A stretch of 64,000 nucleotides of DNA from Cylicocyclus nassatus (GCA_958299035.1 CATQJL010000326.1:2246232-2310231); one strand, 5' to 3'. Numbered from the stretch's first letter, positions 1 through 10,652 are shown. Translations and numbers: made by a program. The notes: generated by a model not told the origin, from the sequence alone.

Positions 1-46
1 TTCGAAATTACTCGAAACGGCCGCTTATTCACAGTGACGCCATGAC

Positions 47-225
47 CGGGAGTTCCTATCGTAATCTTACAGTAATGAAGAGCGATCAGGTGATTCACTA
101 CATAAGTAAATCTAAGCTGAAGCTAGCTCTACGAAATGGTACCTAAAGCTTCCTGAAAGATCTCATGACAAGAGGGTTATTGACAGTCAAACAGTAGGTA
201 CATTTGGGACATACTGTATATTAAG
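47..225 (+). repeat. Dispersed repeat R1, copy 1 (diverged)
   Basis: The segment around 'cagtaatgaagag' through 'catactgtata' matches two other places in the window (51105-51545 and 52490-52672). The shared order of blocks is a cagtaatgaagag motif, a gattc-type motif, 'aagctgaagc', 'ggtacctaaagc', then a 'gtcaaacagt' block and a terminal '(g)gacaccctgtata'-like end. This copy is the most diverged. The family resembles the ends of short DNA transposons, but no terminal inverted repeat pair was found. Confidence 0.6.
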
Positions 226-666
226 ATGCAATACCGTCATTCCCTTTGATAACACTTTCCTGCATGCCTTGAATAACATTTATAGAGTTTTGCCTTTCTA
301 GTTTTGCAGTACGTTTCAAGTCCGCTGCACTAGAAATTGTAGGCGAACACTGTTTCACGAGACGTTTAACGGTGTAGTGAAAAATATGAACTAATTTTTT
401 TCAGATCCAGACGAAGACGAAATGTTTGAAACGTCGAGTCAGTAAAATTCCACCAATCAAGCTGGTTTGGCATAAAGATATCACAAATCGACCAAAACTG
501 CTGAAACTATGTTTGGTTTCACGTTTTGAGCAATTAAACTTGTGTTTGCCACGTCAGTTTCCATGCTATGAGTATGTATGTACTAGAGTAATCAATGTTC
601 TACTCCAGTATGGAAAAGTTTGAAAAGGTTTTTCTTCGGTTAAGGCTGATTATTAAAGAATATCAC

Positions 667-950
667 TGACGTGAGATTTAGTGAAGGTGGTCCAAACATT
701 GGTACGCTAGCTGGAGCAATATCAAGTATTTCCTCATACTCATTCGAGTAGAGATCTGTTGGGTATCGTAGTCCTTTTGCAGCCTGAATACTTGACAAGC
801 CATGTACGTAATGTCGATGTCATGGTAAGTTCCATACCTGTGAATACCATCTTCCTACGAAAAATTGTAAAGGTTCTAGAGCTGGTGGGAGAGGAGTTTC
901 TGGTTCATCTGGAACAGCGAACACGGTTGAACCAGTCTTCATGAGGTACT
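667..950 (-). CDS. Nitrobindin/THAP4-like domain, two exons of a gene that continues beyond the left edge
   Basis: Two minus-strand exons, 838-950 and 667-783, join across a 54-bp intron (donor CACAG|GTATGG, acceptor TATTCAG|GC) in phase 0. The reading includes [33 protein letters not shown] and [13 protein letters not shown]. This is the start of the ten-stranded nitrobindin-like (THAP4 C-terminal, DUF1794) barrel as I know it from nematode proteins: the LxFLxGxW motif, then YPT, then the SxPMxGxPxLN strand. Homologues bind heme or a related ligand; here only the first third is in view. The last donor (TCA|GTGATA) is weak. An in-frame ATG lies at 940-942, so this could be its own gene; alternatively the acceptor at 951-952 (CGAAAG|AG) takes phase 1 from the upstream ShKT exon and makes one longer protein. 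The family call rests on recalled motifs, not a search. Confidence 0.7.
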
Positions 951-1158
951 CTTTCGAAGAACACAAATCTATGCGCAATTCTGCTAACTGCAACTAATTC
1001 AAGCGTCAAAATTGCTACGAAAGCTAGTCCTCGTCGTCTGGAAACTGTACTTTTTTATTTCATGATTCTTTGCTTCTGCAGTTTGCATTCACTTATGAAG
1101 AAACTCAACTACTGTTTGCTTCTCGTTATCAAGGCAGTATAGAGAAATATGAGCTTAC

Positions 1159-1296
1159 CGTAATTTGGATCTGGCGTACAAAGGTTGCAAGCGAGTGCAC
1201 AGTTCACATCGAAAAAGTTCGTCTGAGTCAATATTGTGTGGCATTTGTCTTCCAGAGCCCATCGCTCGCAACTTTTATAGATATTTCGACACTTTC
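1159..1296 (-). CDS. ShKT (SXC) domain exon, probably same gene as the EGF and nitrobindin-like exons
   Basis: A 138-bp minus-strand exon between a good acceptor (CACTGCTTCCAG|GA) and donor (TTACG|GTAAGC). It is phase 1 at both ends, the usual arrangement for a shuffled extracellular module. The peptide carries six cysteines in the ShKT order: [19 protein letters not shown], then [21 protein letters not shown]. ShKT domains are abundant in nematode secreted and surface proteins, often next to astacin, tyrosinase or EGF modules. The next exon downstream on this strand starts about 210 bp away at 950 and accepts phase 1, so splicing into the nitrobindin-like exon is frame-compatible. The upstream partner is probably the EGF exon at 4496-4597, also phase 1-1. 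Confidence 0.75.
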
Positions 1297-1792
1297 CTGG
1301 AAGCAGTGTGAAGTAAGATAGCAAAGAAACTTACTCGTATTCACTTTATTCATCACCGTGCAAAGTCAGGAGTTAATCCTTTTCAAATTTTGACATGCCT
1401 TACCCTTTGTTTGCTGTAGCCGAAACTTATATTACATCTCACTGCAGGAAAGTAGCTATAAATGCTCCTTCATTGCTCCCATATTTGGGAGCTTTTTTAA
1501 AAGTGTTTTTTTTTGTGAGCTCAATTCTATAATAAACATAAGTTACATGTAGTGATATAATATATGAAAATGAGAATATAAAGGCTAGAAAGTGAGTGTC
1601 ATTGCTGAATTTTCGAAAACGATGAGTACGTAAAGGAATGAATATTATAAAGTGATCATGTGTATCTGGCTATGAAAATAATTAATGCGTTGGATAACTG
1701 AGGATTATGAAAAGGACTATCGCGAAATATAATAATTCATAAATATGAATTAAAAACAGAATAATGGCACTGAAGCATATCAGATAACTAGT

Positions 1793-2095
1793 TGACTTAC
1801 CCGGCTCCGCCCGGCCCTGTCATTATTATATTCGTAATCAGCATGCTCGATTACCCCCCCCCCCCCTATGCCACCTCCCAGCCCCGTAGCTCAAATTTTG
1901 CAAAAAATCGATAAAATCGATATCAATCGATGAAGAAAAGTAGCCTATGACACCCGCCGGGGCCCGAAGTTTATGTGTGCCAAGTTTGGTCCGGATCGGT
2001 TCAGAAATGGAATTTTCTGTTCGGAACATACGTACACACATACAGACAGACAGACAGACATACAGACAAACAGACATTCAGCTTTATATATAAGA
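1793..2095 (-). mobile_element. Helentron-INE-like short element with (GTCT)n tract, copy 1
   Basis: In minus orientation this holds a short (tctg)n microsatellite, then a conserved core (TTCTGAACCGATCCGGACC, AACTTGGCACACATA, GGGCCCCGGCGGGTGTC) and an ATCGAT-rich end. The same order appears in plus orientation at 54112-54312, and a related core at 17690-17890. The plus-strand end reads 'ctagttgacttacccggct'. A (GTCT)-type microsatellite inside a short non-coding element is typical of mini-me/DINE-like helentron-associated elements; that class assignment is an inference. An ORF through it is shared between copies because the copies are similar, not because it is a gene. Confidence 0.7.
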
Positions 2096-2596
2096 TAGTC
2101 TCAATTTTTTAGATTGATTGAAGTTCTGAAATTATCTATAGTACGTCCACGCAATAGCGTTCTTAGCCCCGACGAATAGTTTCAACAGATACAAAAACTA
2201 TCGTAAATTTTGTATATTTTTGGAAATCATATTCTAACTTTTTATTTGTTTCATTATAGCATCATCTGAACTATCTCATCGAGCCACTCAGTCAGTCAAA
2301 AGTACTCATGTCTTAGTTCGATTCAAAAATGCCCGGCAATGTTATAGTTGTTTTTCAGTCTTTTAACCCTAGTTACTTGGTTGTTTGTAATGGATGATAT
2401 TCTCCCAGCCAAAGGGATGAAGGGTTTAGAATTCTTATAAAAAAAATTGAAGTCACAAGTGAAAAGAATTCTAACGAACACTCATTCAGTAAATGAATTT
2501 GCTAGAAAAACTAGTTAGGCGAAAGTGAAGTATCAAACCTACGAAACTCAGAACTGTTAGCTGTTACGGGTTGCTGCACATTCGTTAAGCTAATGT

Positions 2597-2839
2597 ATGT
2601 GGATCTTCCGCTTGACACTATACCTAGTTCCAGTTCCGTGTCTATATCTCTATGCAATTGTTAAGAAAAACTTTGAATGGCTTATTGAGCTGCTTTCGTC
2701 GAAAGACGTGTTCGAGGGAGAGGACTGGTCAGGGTGCATGCTGCGAAGGCAATCTGTCAGTAATGTTAGCTACATCAAATACAGTAGAAAAGGATTTATG
2801 GAGAACTCAAATTTCAGGGAGTGGCAAGTGCGACACTGA
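2597..2839 (+). CDS. Possible small secreted protein, single ORF (81 codons with stop)
   Basis: An ATG-initiated ORF starts with a hydrophobic stretch (MWIFRLTLYLVPVPCLYLYA) that could be a signal peptide, followed by a charged region (KNFEWLIELLSSKDVFEGED). About 60 percent of codons in the second part begin with a purine, above the AT-rich background. It lies inside what would be a large intron of the left-edge minus-strand gene. No spliced-leader acceptor next to the ATG and no AATAAA close to the stop were seen. It may be chance. Confidence 0.22.
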   Translation: MWIFRLTLYLVPVPCLYLYAIVKKNFEWLIELLSSKDVFEGEDWSGCMLRRQSVSNVSYIKYSRKGFMENSNFREWQVRH

Positions 2840-3830
2840 AAATGAACAAGCTAGTTTTTGATACAAGATATGGTATCCAAAGAGACTTTGATTGATGTAG
2901 AGATGCATGAAGTGCCTGCTTGAGCGAGCTCTTGAGAAAAGAAGTGCTGAACGCTTGAACCTTGGGTTCTCATATAAGTTTTAGCGCTTACGTGAGCGAT
3001 TAGCGGCATCAAAAACTCGTTAGGAGAAATCGTCGTAAAGCCGAGATTTTTTCGATTGTGTCATCTCCAAAACAGATCCATTCAAGCGACAAAATCCGAT
3101 TCTAGGTGATTTGAAAAACTAGAGATTGTCAACTGAGCTAACGACTGTTGTGTGCTGAAAAACATGCGTACGTCGGACAGGTTTCGTTCAGCCGCAACAG
3201 GGCGAAATCTCACGAAGTCCCATTACGCGAACCTGTGCATCGAAGCGATTCACGGCTAACCGTATGCGCTTCAGTTGCAAACATTCTTCGCTTGAAGAGC
3301 TCAAGTTTGGGAGTTTCAAACTTTTTAAAAGCTGTTCTGTTTCGGAAGATTAGGAAACAACATATGCAAATTAGACCTTGAATTGACATCAGTTCAAGAG
3401 AAATACGAGGGAAAATGAGAGATGTTGGAAGGAGGTTTCATTCCTAACAAATAAGCGCAATTTGGTAATGACGAGCCACTCCGTGCACTAACAGGGGAAG
3501 GATTAGTCGAAGTGGCGTTTCCATACAAAATGTATACTATCTTATAGAGCATGGAAAGCTGATTTTAAACCTGCTTTCGGTATCTGCAAAGCGCTTCTGG
3601 AAGGGGATTTATGGAAATTTAATTTTATTTCAATAAATTAATTTAATTTAATTTCAAGATCCTTCCTCTGTAAGAAGCTTTAATAGGTTTACCGAAATAG
3701 ATCTGATAAGTAATAGGTGCAGTTTCACAGAACCAAAATTGGAATCAAAAGGGTTAAAGATTGTGCTGGCCACATACGAATATTTCTTTTGATTGAGAGC
3801 TTTTCACTGTCCTAACTCAGTTTCCTTTAC

Positions 3831-3956
3831 CTCCTCGACATCAAGGAGAACTGTCGGTAGGGTTTCGTGGAATATTTGTTCCAGCTGGCCGCTGATTAAA
3901 CTCCCTAAATTTCCAGCAGCTACGTTTATTCGAAGCAATAGCACCACTGTCCAAGC
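3831..3956 (-). CDS. Possible minus-strand exon, unidentified
   Basis: From an AG at 3957-3958 the minus strand stays open to a donor (GTCGAGGAG|GTAAAGG). The peptide includes NVAAGNLGSLISGQLEQIF and HETLPTVLLDVEE, and about two thirds of these codons begin with a purine. It ends in phase 0, so it does not fit the phase-1 pattern of the EGF and ShKT exons on either side; it may belong to a different isoform or be spurious. Another frame of the same stretch reads PIGLDSGAIASNK, which faintly recalls the start of a discoidin domain, but that frame closes soon after. Confidence 0.25.
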
Positions 3957-4495
3957 CTATCGGCTGTGATTATCGTAGTAGACTTGAAAATTTTTTTTGA
4001 GCGTGTAGAAAGTTGTTCGACAAGGTCGTTGTGTTGCACTCAAACTTTTTCCATTTACCCTCAAACGAAAAATTCACCGGAATAATGGGATCTGAAGAAT
4101 TATACACGCGTGAACGAGAAAAACTGAATCTTGTCAAGATCGGTAGCTATTACGTGATGAGAATACTGCGTAAACTTGATTAGAGCGCTTGTGCTAGAAC
4201 TCGTTACATGATGTAGAGGAAGAGAACGATGCTGTCGACACTATCAATGACCATGCAAGATATACGTACATTAGGAAATCGGGATAAGAAATCGACGTCG
4301 AGCGAGGGTGGATTGATTGCTGAGAAGAGAACATGCCATTGAGGTGACGAGATTGTACGAGATTTTGAAGTACGTAGGCCAAGCAAGTTATAGGCACAGA
4401 ATTGTTTGAAACTATACTTTGAAAATTCGGCAAAAGATGCAAGGTACCAAGAGGGTATACGTTTGGAGAACGAAAAATAGAGAAAGTAGACTCAC

Positions 4496-4597
4496 TGTGG
4501 CAAAATCGTCCCATCCATCCTTGCGCGCATTGGCAGTTCAGCTTTCCCGGGACACATTTGCCCCCGTTCAAGCACGGATTTGCTTTGCAGGTCTCGG
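4496..4597 (-). CDS. EGF-like domain exon
   Basis: A 102-bp minus-strand exon with acceptor GTTCACAG|CC and a canonical donor CCACA|GTGAGT, phase 1 at both ends. The peptide is a complete EGF fold: [32 protein letters not shown], six cysteines with the GGxC and CxCxxGWxGxxC spacing. It lacks the D-x-(D/N)-E calcium-binding start, so it is a plain rather than cbEGF module. It is the most 5-prime exon of the left-edge gene that can be read. The signal peptide exon was not found; it should lie above 4700 on this strand. Chain membership with 1159-1296 is inferred from strand and phase, across a gap of 3.2 kb. Confidence 0.8.
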
Positions 4598-4699
4598 CTG
4601 TGAACCTCTTGAAGATAAGCTGTTGCATCTTGGGAAGCGCTAAAATTTGCAATTCCGGGAAAGCATTAAAGCATAAGCTATAGTTTCTAAAGAAATATA

Positions 4700-5096
4700 T
4701 CAAGAGTTTGCGAGGGAGCGCGGCTCTTTTGTTGCTCAGCGAACTTGCCCTCGCGGGTTAACAATACATTGTAAGAGTAACATAGCAGCTGGGAATAATC
4801 AAGAGTATATGATAACCTGGTTGTAGCAGTAGAGTAAGTAGCAGGATCGTAGCATAGTACATGGTTGTATCCGAGTGAAGGAGCGCGCGACGAACCGGCT
4901 GTTTTGATGTGAACGACGAGGCTTGCAGAGCGGCTGGATATCGCCACCCCCCTAACCACTACCGAGACTGGCTTCTTCCCCTACTGAGAATGTGTCGTCG
5001 TCGTGTTCGAGTGTCAGATGGCACACCACACTTTTTTACCGTCCGTCTCTTTCTGCTTCGACAACTCTCTAACGCGAGTACGCTCTTTTTATCTCT
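4700..5096. other. GC-richer intergenic block, possible divergent promoter region
   Basis: This stretch between the minus-strand EGF exon and the plus-strand candidate at 5100 is richer in G+C and CpG than its surroundings (for example 'gagggagcgcggctc' and 'gagcgcgcgacgaacc'). No exon with splice signals was found on either strand. A shared upstream region for the two oppositely oriented units would fit, but no specific element was recognised. Confidence 0.25.
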
Positions 5097-5099
5097 GTG

Positions 5100-6791
5100 A
5101 TGAAAGTGAAGGTGAACGTGCATGTGGCAAGGCTTCTACGGTTTGTTAAAGTTGCTAGTGATAGTGATCAAGGGTTTCCTGCATCGAATTTGCTTAGCCT
5201 TGTTCGATGTAGAGGCACTGGGTATTGTCCTGCATCAGTGGAATGCGTTTTTACACTGCACATTTCCTTCGTTAAGTTACCACAAAGGTAATCGCAATTC
5301 CCGTACTACAAGAAACCAAAGGAAATCTAATTATGTCGCACATATATCGTTCATCAGCATAAAATCTATTATGCTGGCCCATAAATCAACGAAAGTCCTC
5401 ATAAACAAAAATCGCAAAACAAAGTCATTTTAGAAGTATTTTGGATAACGTCAAGTCATAGCTCTGATCTTTTTATTCCATACAAGAAAGTTTTTCTATT
5501 TTGTATGAAACAGTGAGCAGTTAAAATTGAAAAAAAATCGGGTATGTCAACTATCCACAAGGACATTCTTGTATTTGGAAAGAGTAGCATACAAAGTCGA
5601 AGCTAGAATCAATAAAGGCTTGCAGGAGTTTGTATCAGATTTTAATTTTACTTCAGAATGCAACTGGAGAACTTATATTTATCAGCTTGTATTAAGCCGT
5701 TTAGCCAGAGCTTGATTTTATCTGCCCACTACTAATGCATGATCTCTTCTTTATGTAACCAAATGGACCAAATAGATCCACTGAAATCAGAAAAGAACAC
5801 AGGCTTCTTGAGACTGGTGCAAGAATCGTGAATCAATACCTCTATGAGACATTTGGGCCTCTTGATCACTCAAATCAACAATTTTTCAATTATAAACTGA
5901 ACCTGACGTTTCGAGCGTCTTTTGAGAGAGTTTTCGACTTACAAAAAGGGGAAATGCCTCTGCCACTGGCATTATACCAATACCCATTTTTGAGAACCAA
6001 ATCTTCTAAAACCTGTTTGTATGTTAGTTATAGAACGGCAATAATCAATGCAGTTTTATGCCTCAGTTGTGTAGTTTGATCGGTTATGAGATGCATCGAT
6101 TCTCTGTTGCCTCACAAAATAAATGTTAGTATGTCTGAAGAATTCGTACCTTGTTTTGAGCTTTTCGTAAGTGCCATAATTCAATTTTGGTGGTGTTAAT
6201 TTGAAACTGCACCACCGTTCGAAGCAAACCTCACAAAATTCATGTATAATGTGTTTCAAAACATGCAGACATAGTTGAATAGATAAAGCTTTCCCACTCC
6301 AACTGGCGGACCTTTAATTATCATTCCGTAAAGCTAGCTTCACCTTAGATATGAAATATAAAAAAACCTCGGTCGCCTCTTGTGATTGTGAGATTACGGT
6401 AGAACCTATAAGCTGCTTTTTACGCACTACCGGATGTTGAGAAATTCGGGTAAAGTTAGTAATTTATGGTCGCAATTACGCATAATTGGATTCTTTCGGT
6501 TTTGTCTTTCTTTCGTGTGTAACTCTAAGAACTGAACATAGTGTCGCGTTATCTAAACGAAAATGGGGATTGAAATACTGACTGTGGTAGTCATTGTACG
6601 AAGAAATGAAAAGGACGGTTTCTCATGCGGTTTTATGAAAATGTTTAGCTTGGGCTTCATATAGGAGTTGCAGTCAATTATCCCACATCCCGCCGATTCT
6701 GATCCGTTCAGTTATGAATGTTGGATGCAGCAAAGTGTCACTTGCAACGTACTTTCATTTCAGCAAAGAAGATTCCACAATCAATCATTAG
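5100..6791 (+). CDS. Candidate three-exon gene, unidentified
   Basis: Three plus-strand exons connect in frame. Exon 1 (5100-5287) runs from ATG (MKVKVNVHVARLLRFVKV) to donor CAAAG|GTAATC, leaving phase 2. Exon 2 (5776 or 5791-6018; both AGs give the same frame) contains KEHRLLETGARIVNQYLYET and ends at TGTTT|GTATGT, again phase 2. Exon 3 (6674-6791) starts after AGTTGCAG and reads QLSHIPPILIRSVMNVGCSK to a TAG. Purine-first codons exceed half in each exon and the phases agree, which is the main support. Acceptor 2 has a weak pyrimidine tract and no AATAAA was seen after the stop. I recognise no family. The exons could instead belong to different units, or the set could be chance. Confidence 0.3.
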
Positions 6792-7019
6792 GCAATGTCT
6801 TATCTGACCAGATCTTGGCTAGAGTGTCACCGTTCCGGATTCATTCATTGCCATGGAAACAAACATTCATCAGCTCTCATCGAATGAGTATGTTAGCGCG
6901 TTTGTAAGGGTGTAACCAGTGCTAGCAGAAATTCGTCATTGCGTGCCTTGAGTGCTCAAAAACGTGGTGAAAGCAATCGAATGCATCTAATTCTGAAGTT
7001 TGAAGCTCAGCTACATCAG

Positions 7020-7134
7020 TACAATACCGCTCAAAGAATGTGCAAAATTTCCGTAAATGTCGCGGAGTTCCAAGAATTCCGCGGAAAATCGCGACATTCC
7101 CGGAAATTCTGCACATTCTGTAAGCGGTATTGTA
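7020..7134. repeat. Hairpin MITE-like palindrome
   Basis: Arms beginning TACAATACCGC and ending GCGGTATTGTA fold back over the whole 115 bp, with internal matches such as TGTGCAaAATTTCCG and CGGAAATTCTGCACA. Overlapping ORFs on both strands arise from the palindrome and are not genes. Similar GGAAATTCC-rich hairpin sequence is present inside a GPCR intron at 12639-12749. Confidence 0.7.
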
Positions 7135-7940
7135 AAATGTCTCACAGTAGTTTAGCAAGTTGCGTTATTGGACGAGACAGGTCATAATCATAGTTGCTGA
7201 TTTGCGATCTGTCTGCGATCGTAACATATATCTAGTTTACGATATAGCGAATAAGTTTCAGTTTTACTGTAATTCTGTTCGTCAAGAAAACTTCGAGCGT
7301 TGGTTAGTGCACTAAGTCCCTAGCTGTCCGCGTAGCAAAACTGTGCTCGCTATCCATCAAGATCTGTTTCGTAGACAATTTACATGTACACGTCTTTTCG
7401 CAAACAAATTGTTGCGCTTATGTAGGAATTATCCGCGATGCGTGAATTAGCGGTTGACGCCGTGGAAAAAAAAACCAAACTTCGGTCATAGTGAGACGTA
7501 GTGTGATTTGCAGCTCATCTCGGAGTGTTTTTTCCTAATGTCTAAGCTGGAACTGCAGTAGTATTTCATTTGATTTTCACTCTATCATTGTTGATTGCAC
7601 GAACAATTCACTCTTGCTTATCATCATGCGCCTGCCAACAGGTACATGCAAGGAAGGTAAATGTCGAATACAAAAAAAAAATTCACGAAAAAAACAAAAT
7701 GAATATATACCCATGTACAATTTCATCTCTTCCTTCAAAAATGGCATATAATGGTAGAAGTAGTACAGTTGAATCGACGGATGACTACTAGTCATTCCGT
7801 TGTGAGGCTGAGATTGGAAAAGTAGTAATATATTGTAAATTATAACAAAGATTTCAAATTGTACCTACTTCCGTCCTCCATCCGTCTCAAACCCCTTCAA
7901 GCATTCCAATCACGAAACGTAATTCTCATCTATTACCACC
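7135..7940. other. Intergenic, no feature supported
   Basis: AT-rich sequence with short ORFs on both strands but no convincing splice-bounded exon. The 73-codon plus-strand frame at 7570-7791 has no supporting signal. Confidence 0.4.
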
Positions 7941-8590
7941 TCAATCTATAGAGCCCGTAAAAACAGACAAATGCGAAACCGTCAACTTTATTGCAATTTT
8001 CACAGAAATTTTCTTGTCCTTCCAAATTAGCCTAATCGCTAGACAAGCGAAAGTTGATATCTGGTCGTCGCAGTGACGAACGCTGACACGAACCGGTTGC
8101 GAAGGAATGAGATGAAACGACATGTTGCTTAGTAGTATGACTATGGCCACTAGATAGTAGCTGTTAAAGGCAGCGTCCAGGAAAAATCTATGCTCCACAG
8201 ATTAGTACTTAGTCTACAAGAAGGCCCTAGAAGTAGTACATCTGCGTTGTTCCGGTCCTCCAATGTAGCTTCTGACTGGAGGTAATGGACCTGGAACCAA
8301 CGAAAGTGCTGTCAAGCCACGCCCGTCCCATCAAGCTCCGCACACCCAGTACTGAAGTCGTCTGTGCCTTCAGGATAGGGCTTCCAGATATAGGGTTTTT
8401 TTCGAGAGTTTGGCACATTTCGCGCTTTTGCACTTCATATCTGTAATCAGGGCTACTGATGGGCCTCCGGAACGACATGGAAGACAAACATTTGGTGGAT
8501 GCTGCCTTCAAGTGAAATAAAGTCCCAAACTGTACATTCGTAAACAAAATATGGAAATGAAATTTAGAATCATTATCCTCCATCCATCAA
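7941..8590. other. Coding-like block, strand and frame unresolved
   Basis: Several frames are open at once. Minus: a 118-codon ORF from an ATG (8227-8583); an overlapping frame reading KPYIWKPYPEGTDDFSTGC then AELDGTGVA, in which almost all codons of the last part begin with a purine; and an 85-codon ORF at 7941-8198 containing PSQPVRVSVRHCDDQISTF. A minus-strand AATAAA lies near 7990. Plus: an ATG frame at 8285-8446 reading MDLEPTKVLSSHARPIKL, also purine-first rich. Composition is GC-richer than the flanks. A real exon or two is likely here, but I cannot choose the strand. No domain was recognised. Confidence 0.35.
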
Positions 8591-8744
8591 TGTTTGCATC
8601 ATCAATTAACGATTTTTATCACATTAAGCTGTGATTGATGTACGCCTGGTGATTTCACTAACATTCCATTTCTTCTGTATCCTCTTGACGGCTAATCAGG
8701 TATGCGCCCGATGCTTGTGACTCAACCAGTTCTGGTTTTCACTT

Positions 8745-9011
8745 ATGACTACTGCTGATTGCTTCAAGCGCACTGTAAATGGTACTGGTTTCTTCCTTGA
8801 CAAACCTGAACTTCAACGGCGTACATCGCTCATTTCTTCGGAATTCTACAGTAAAAGATCAGAGTCTGGGAAACTCGTCGGAAAAACTGTGGTACTTCTT
8901 TCAAGCAATAGAAACTCCTACAGACAGCACATGTTTTTGAATTGCTTAAGCTTACCAAGGTGGTATAGTATATATTTTCACCTTGGTAAGCTTAAACAAT
9001 TCAAAAACTAA
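8745..9011 (+). CDS. Possible plus-strand exon or small ORF, unidentified
   Basis: From an ATG the frame reads MTTADCFKRTVNGTGFFLDK, PELQRRTSLISSEF and SESGKLVGKTVVLLSSN, with about 63 percent purine-first codons. The last part of the ORF (from about 8934) runs through a near-perfect palindrome and is probably not coding. An AG at 8730-8731 (CAACCAG) keeps the same frame. It may join the candidate exon at 10513-10652, but no donor was identified. Confidence 0.25.
   Translation: MTTADCFKRTVNGTGFFLDKPELQRRTSLISSEFYSKRSESGKLVGKTVVLLSSNRNSYRQHMFLNCLSLPRWYSIYFHLGKLKQFKN
8934..9007. repeat. Short near-perfect palindrome (29-bp arms)
   Basis: Arms TTTTTGAATTGCTTAAGC... and its complement (GCTTAAACAATTCAAAAA) match over 29 bp with one mismatch, around a 16-bp AT loop. 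There is no MITE-like target duplication. This is one of several such foldbacks in the window. Confidence 0.85.
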
Positions 9012-9240
9012 TCGTATATTATAATGCCAAGGTTAATTAACAGTCGGATTTTGTTCAAGACTGCACATGTTTTTTTGGTTTCTAGCAAAGTAAAGTTGTT
9101 AGTCAACTGCTGTCACCAATGGTGTGAGGAAATTATGAAGATAACTTAACATTTAATCAACGAGGTACATCAACTTGAAAATCCTATTGCTCGATACTGA
9201 TTAATTGATAATCATTTCAAAGCAGCAATATTTTCCATAA

Positions 9241-9470
9241 AGGGCCGGGCATACTTCAAGCGATTTCAATCGCGACGCAATTTGGCAATATTCCAGGTGT
9301 CCATAACTCATTGTAAGCACATTATAAATGTACAGAAGATAGGGCATTTCATCAGTTTACGTAAGTTATACACACTATGCATGTGCAATTTGCTAATGTT
9401 GGATCCAAAGACTTCTGGCGAATTGCCAAATCGCGTCGCGACTGAAATCGCGTGAAGTATGCCTGGCCCT
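9241..9470. mobile_element. MITE with TAA target duplication, PIF/Harbinger-like
   Basis: A 230-bp element with imperfect terminal inverted repeats of about 48 bp: AGGGCCGGGCATACTTCAAG at the left, and the complement of GAAGTATGCCTGGCCCT at the right, continuing through CGATTTCA.TCGCGACGC. It is flanked on both sides by TAA (9238-9240 and 9471-9473). A 3-bp TWA target site suggests the PIF/Harbinger superfamily. It has no coding capacity; the ORF that starts inside it at 9452 is a shadow. Confidence 0.8.
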
Positions 9471-9473
9471 TAA

Positions 9474-10512
9474 GAAAGTCACTGTGCTGCACCAAAAGAA
9501 GAACAGAAAAAAACCTCCGAGTTTCTCTCAAATCATCCTTTGAGCATCAAAAACAAATTTGTAATATTTTTGCTCCAGCTTGTATATCTTGTTGGACGAT
9601 TAGAGCTTATCAACATCAGTTTTCTGGAAGGTCGGCTAATACACAAAATAAAAATGGGCTGGAATTAAGTGATATAAGTTTTTAGTAAGCTGTATAGCTG
9701 CTAAAGTCAATTCAGTTCATTAGATTTGTGTGGATATTTGGTGTTCAACAGAAGAACTAAGATATTTAAGACTTTTGGATTTTTTTCAAAGACTTTCTGA
9801 AGCACATTTAAGACTTCGGTTGAAAGAGGCACTTCGATTTGGCCAATTGTACTCGATGGTCAAACTTGTTTAAAGATTAGATAGATAGCTTTATAATCAT
9901 GAGCCAATATCCCGTTTCAGTATTAATCACAACAACAAAAGCTTGAAGAATGCCCGATTTCGTTCGATTGCACGTATAGAGACTAGAAATGATAACAAAC
10001 ATCATGTAAATGTGATGTGATGAAGAAGTGAGATCTCTTCATGAGTGAGTTTGTTCGGGCCTTCAAAGCCCTTAAAAAACCCTGAATCGTTCCGTTTATC
10101 AGATCTGTTGATCGGTGTCTGAGCTTTTTGTTGGCAGCATCGATACACGTGGAGAATCCTGGAAAATAAAAGCGTTATAAGAAAGCATATACAGTGTAAT
10201 TTGCAAGTGATTTTAGGAGAAATTTCACATCATCCACACTGTGTGTCAAAAAGACAACAAGATCTTTCGCGCAGTCAAAATTTTTTGGATGATTTTTTTG
10301 TAACGAAAACTTGCCTATAATGCCTAGCATCAATTTATCTTAAAAAGCTAAGAAATATATCAATCAATCTCGAAGTAAAAGCTTGCATTTCACACAAACA
10401 GACCCAACTTGTTCTAGTTCTTATTCACTAGCGCATTTTCTTCGCCGTCTAGGCTTCCGAACCCGCTTTCTTCCTCTTTTCCACGTACTAGCGTTTTTCG
10501 TTTGTTACGTAG
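9474..10512. other. Intergenic or intronic, no feature supported
   Basis: AT-rich sequence without repeats matched elsewhere in the window or a splice-bounded open exon. Confidence 0.35.
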
Positions 10513-10652
10513 ATTACAAAAGCCGAACTAGGCTCGACAACTTCTTTAGCTTCACTGCCTATGAGTTTAAGGAATTGTCTGGTACCACAAGTTCAGCAGG
10601 ACAAAGCAAAAGCTGTTGTATAGGAACATGCCGTAAAAGCAAAAACTATTAG
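10513..10652 (+). CDS. Candidate terminal exon, unidentified
   Basis: A strong acceptor (TTCGTTTGTTACGTAG|AT) opens a plus-strand frame of 46 codons that ends in TAG. It contains YKSRTRLDNFFSFTAYEF, KELSGTTSSAGQSKSCC and CRKSKNY, and about two thirds of codons are purine-first. No AATAAA follows closely (an 'aataataaag' lies near 10705). The basic, serine-rich tail could be the cytoplasmic end of a membrane protein; that is only an impression. Upstream exons on this strand are uncertain. Confidence 0.35.

Noticed and set aside
1838..2077. ORF repeated at 54132-54329 on the other strand, apparently conserved protein
   Set aside because: Both are copies of the same short mobile element, and the frame includes its microsatellite.
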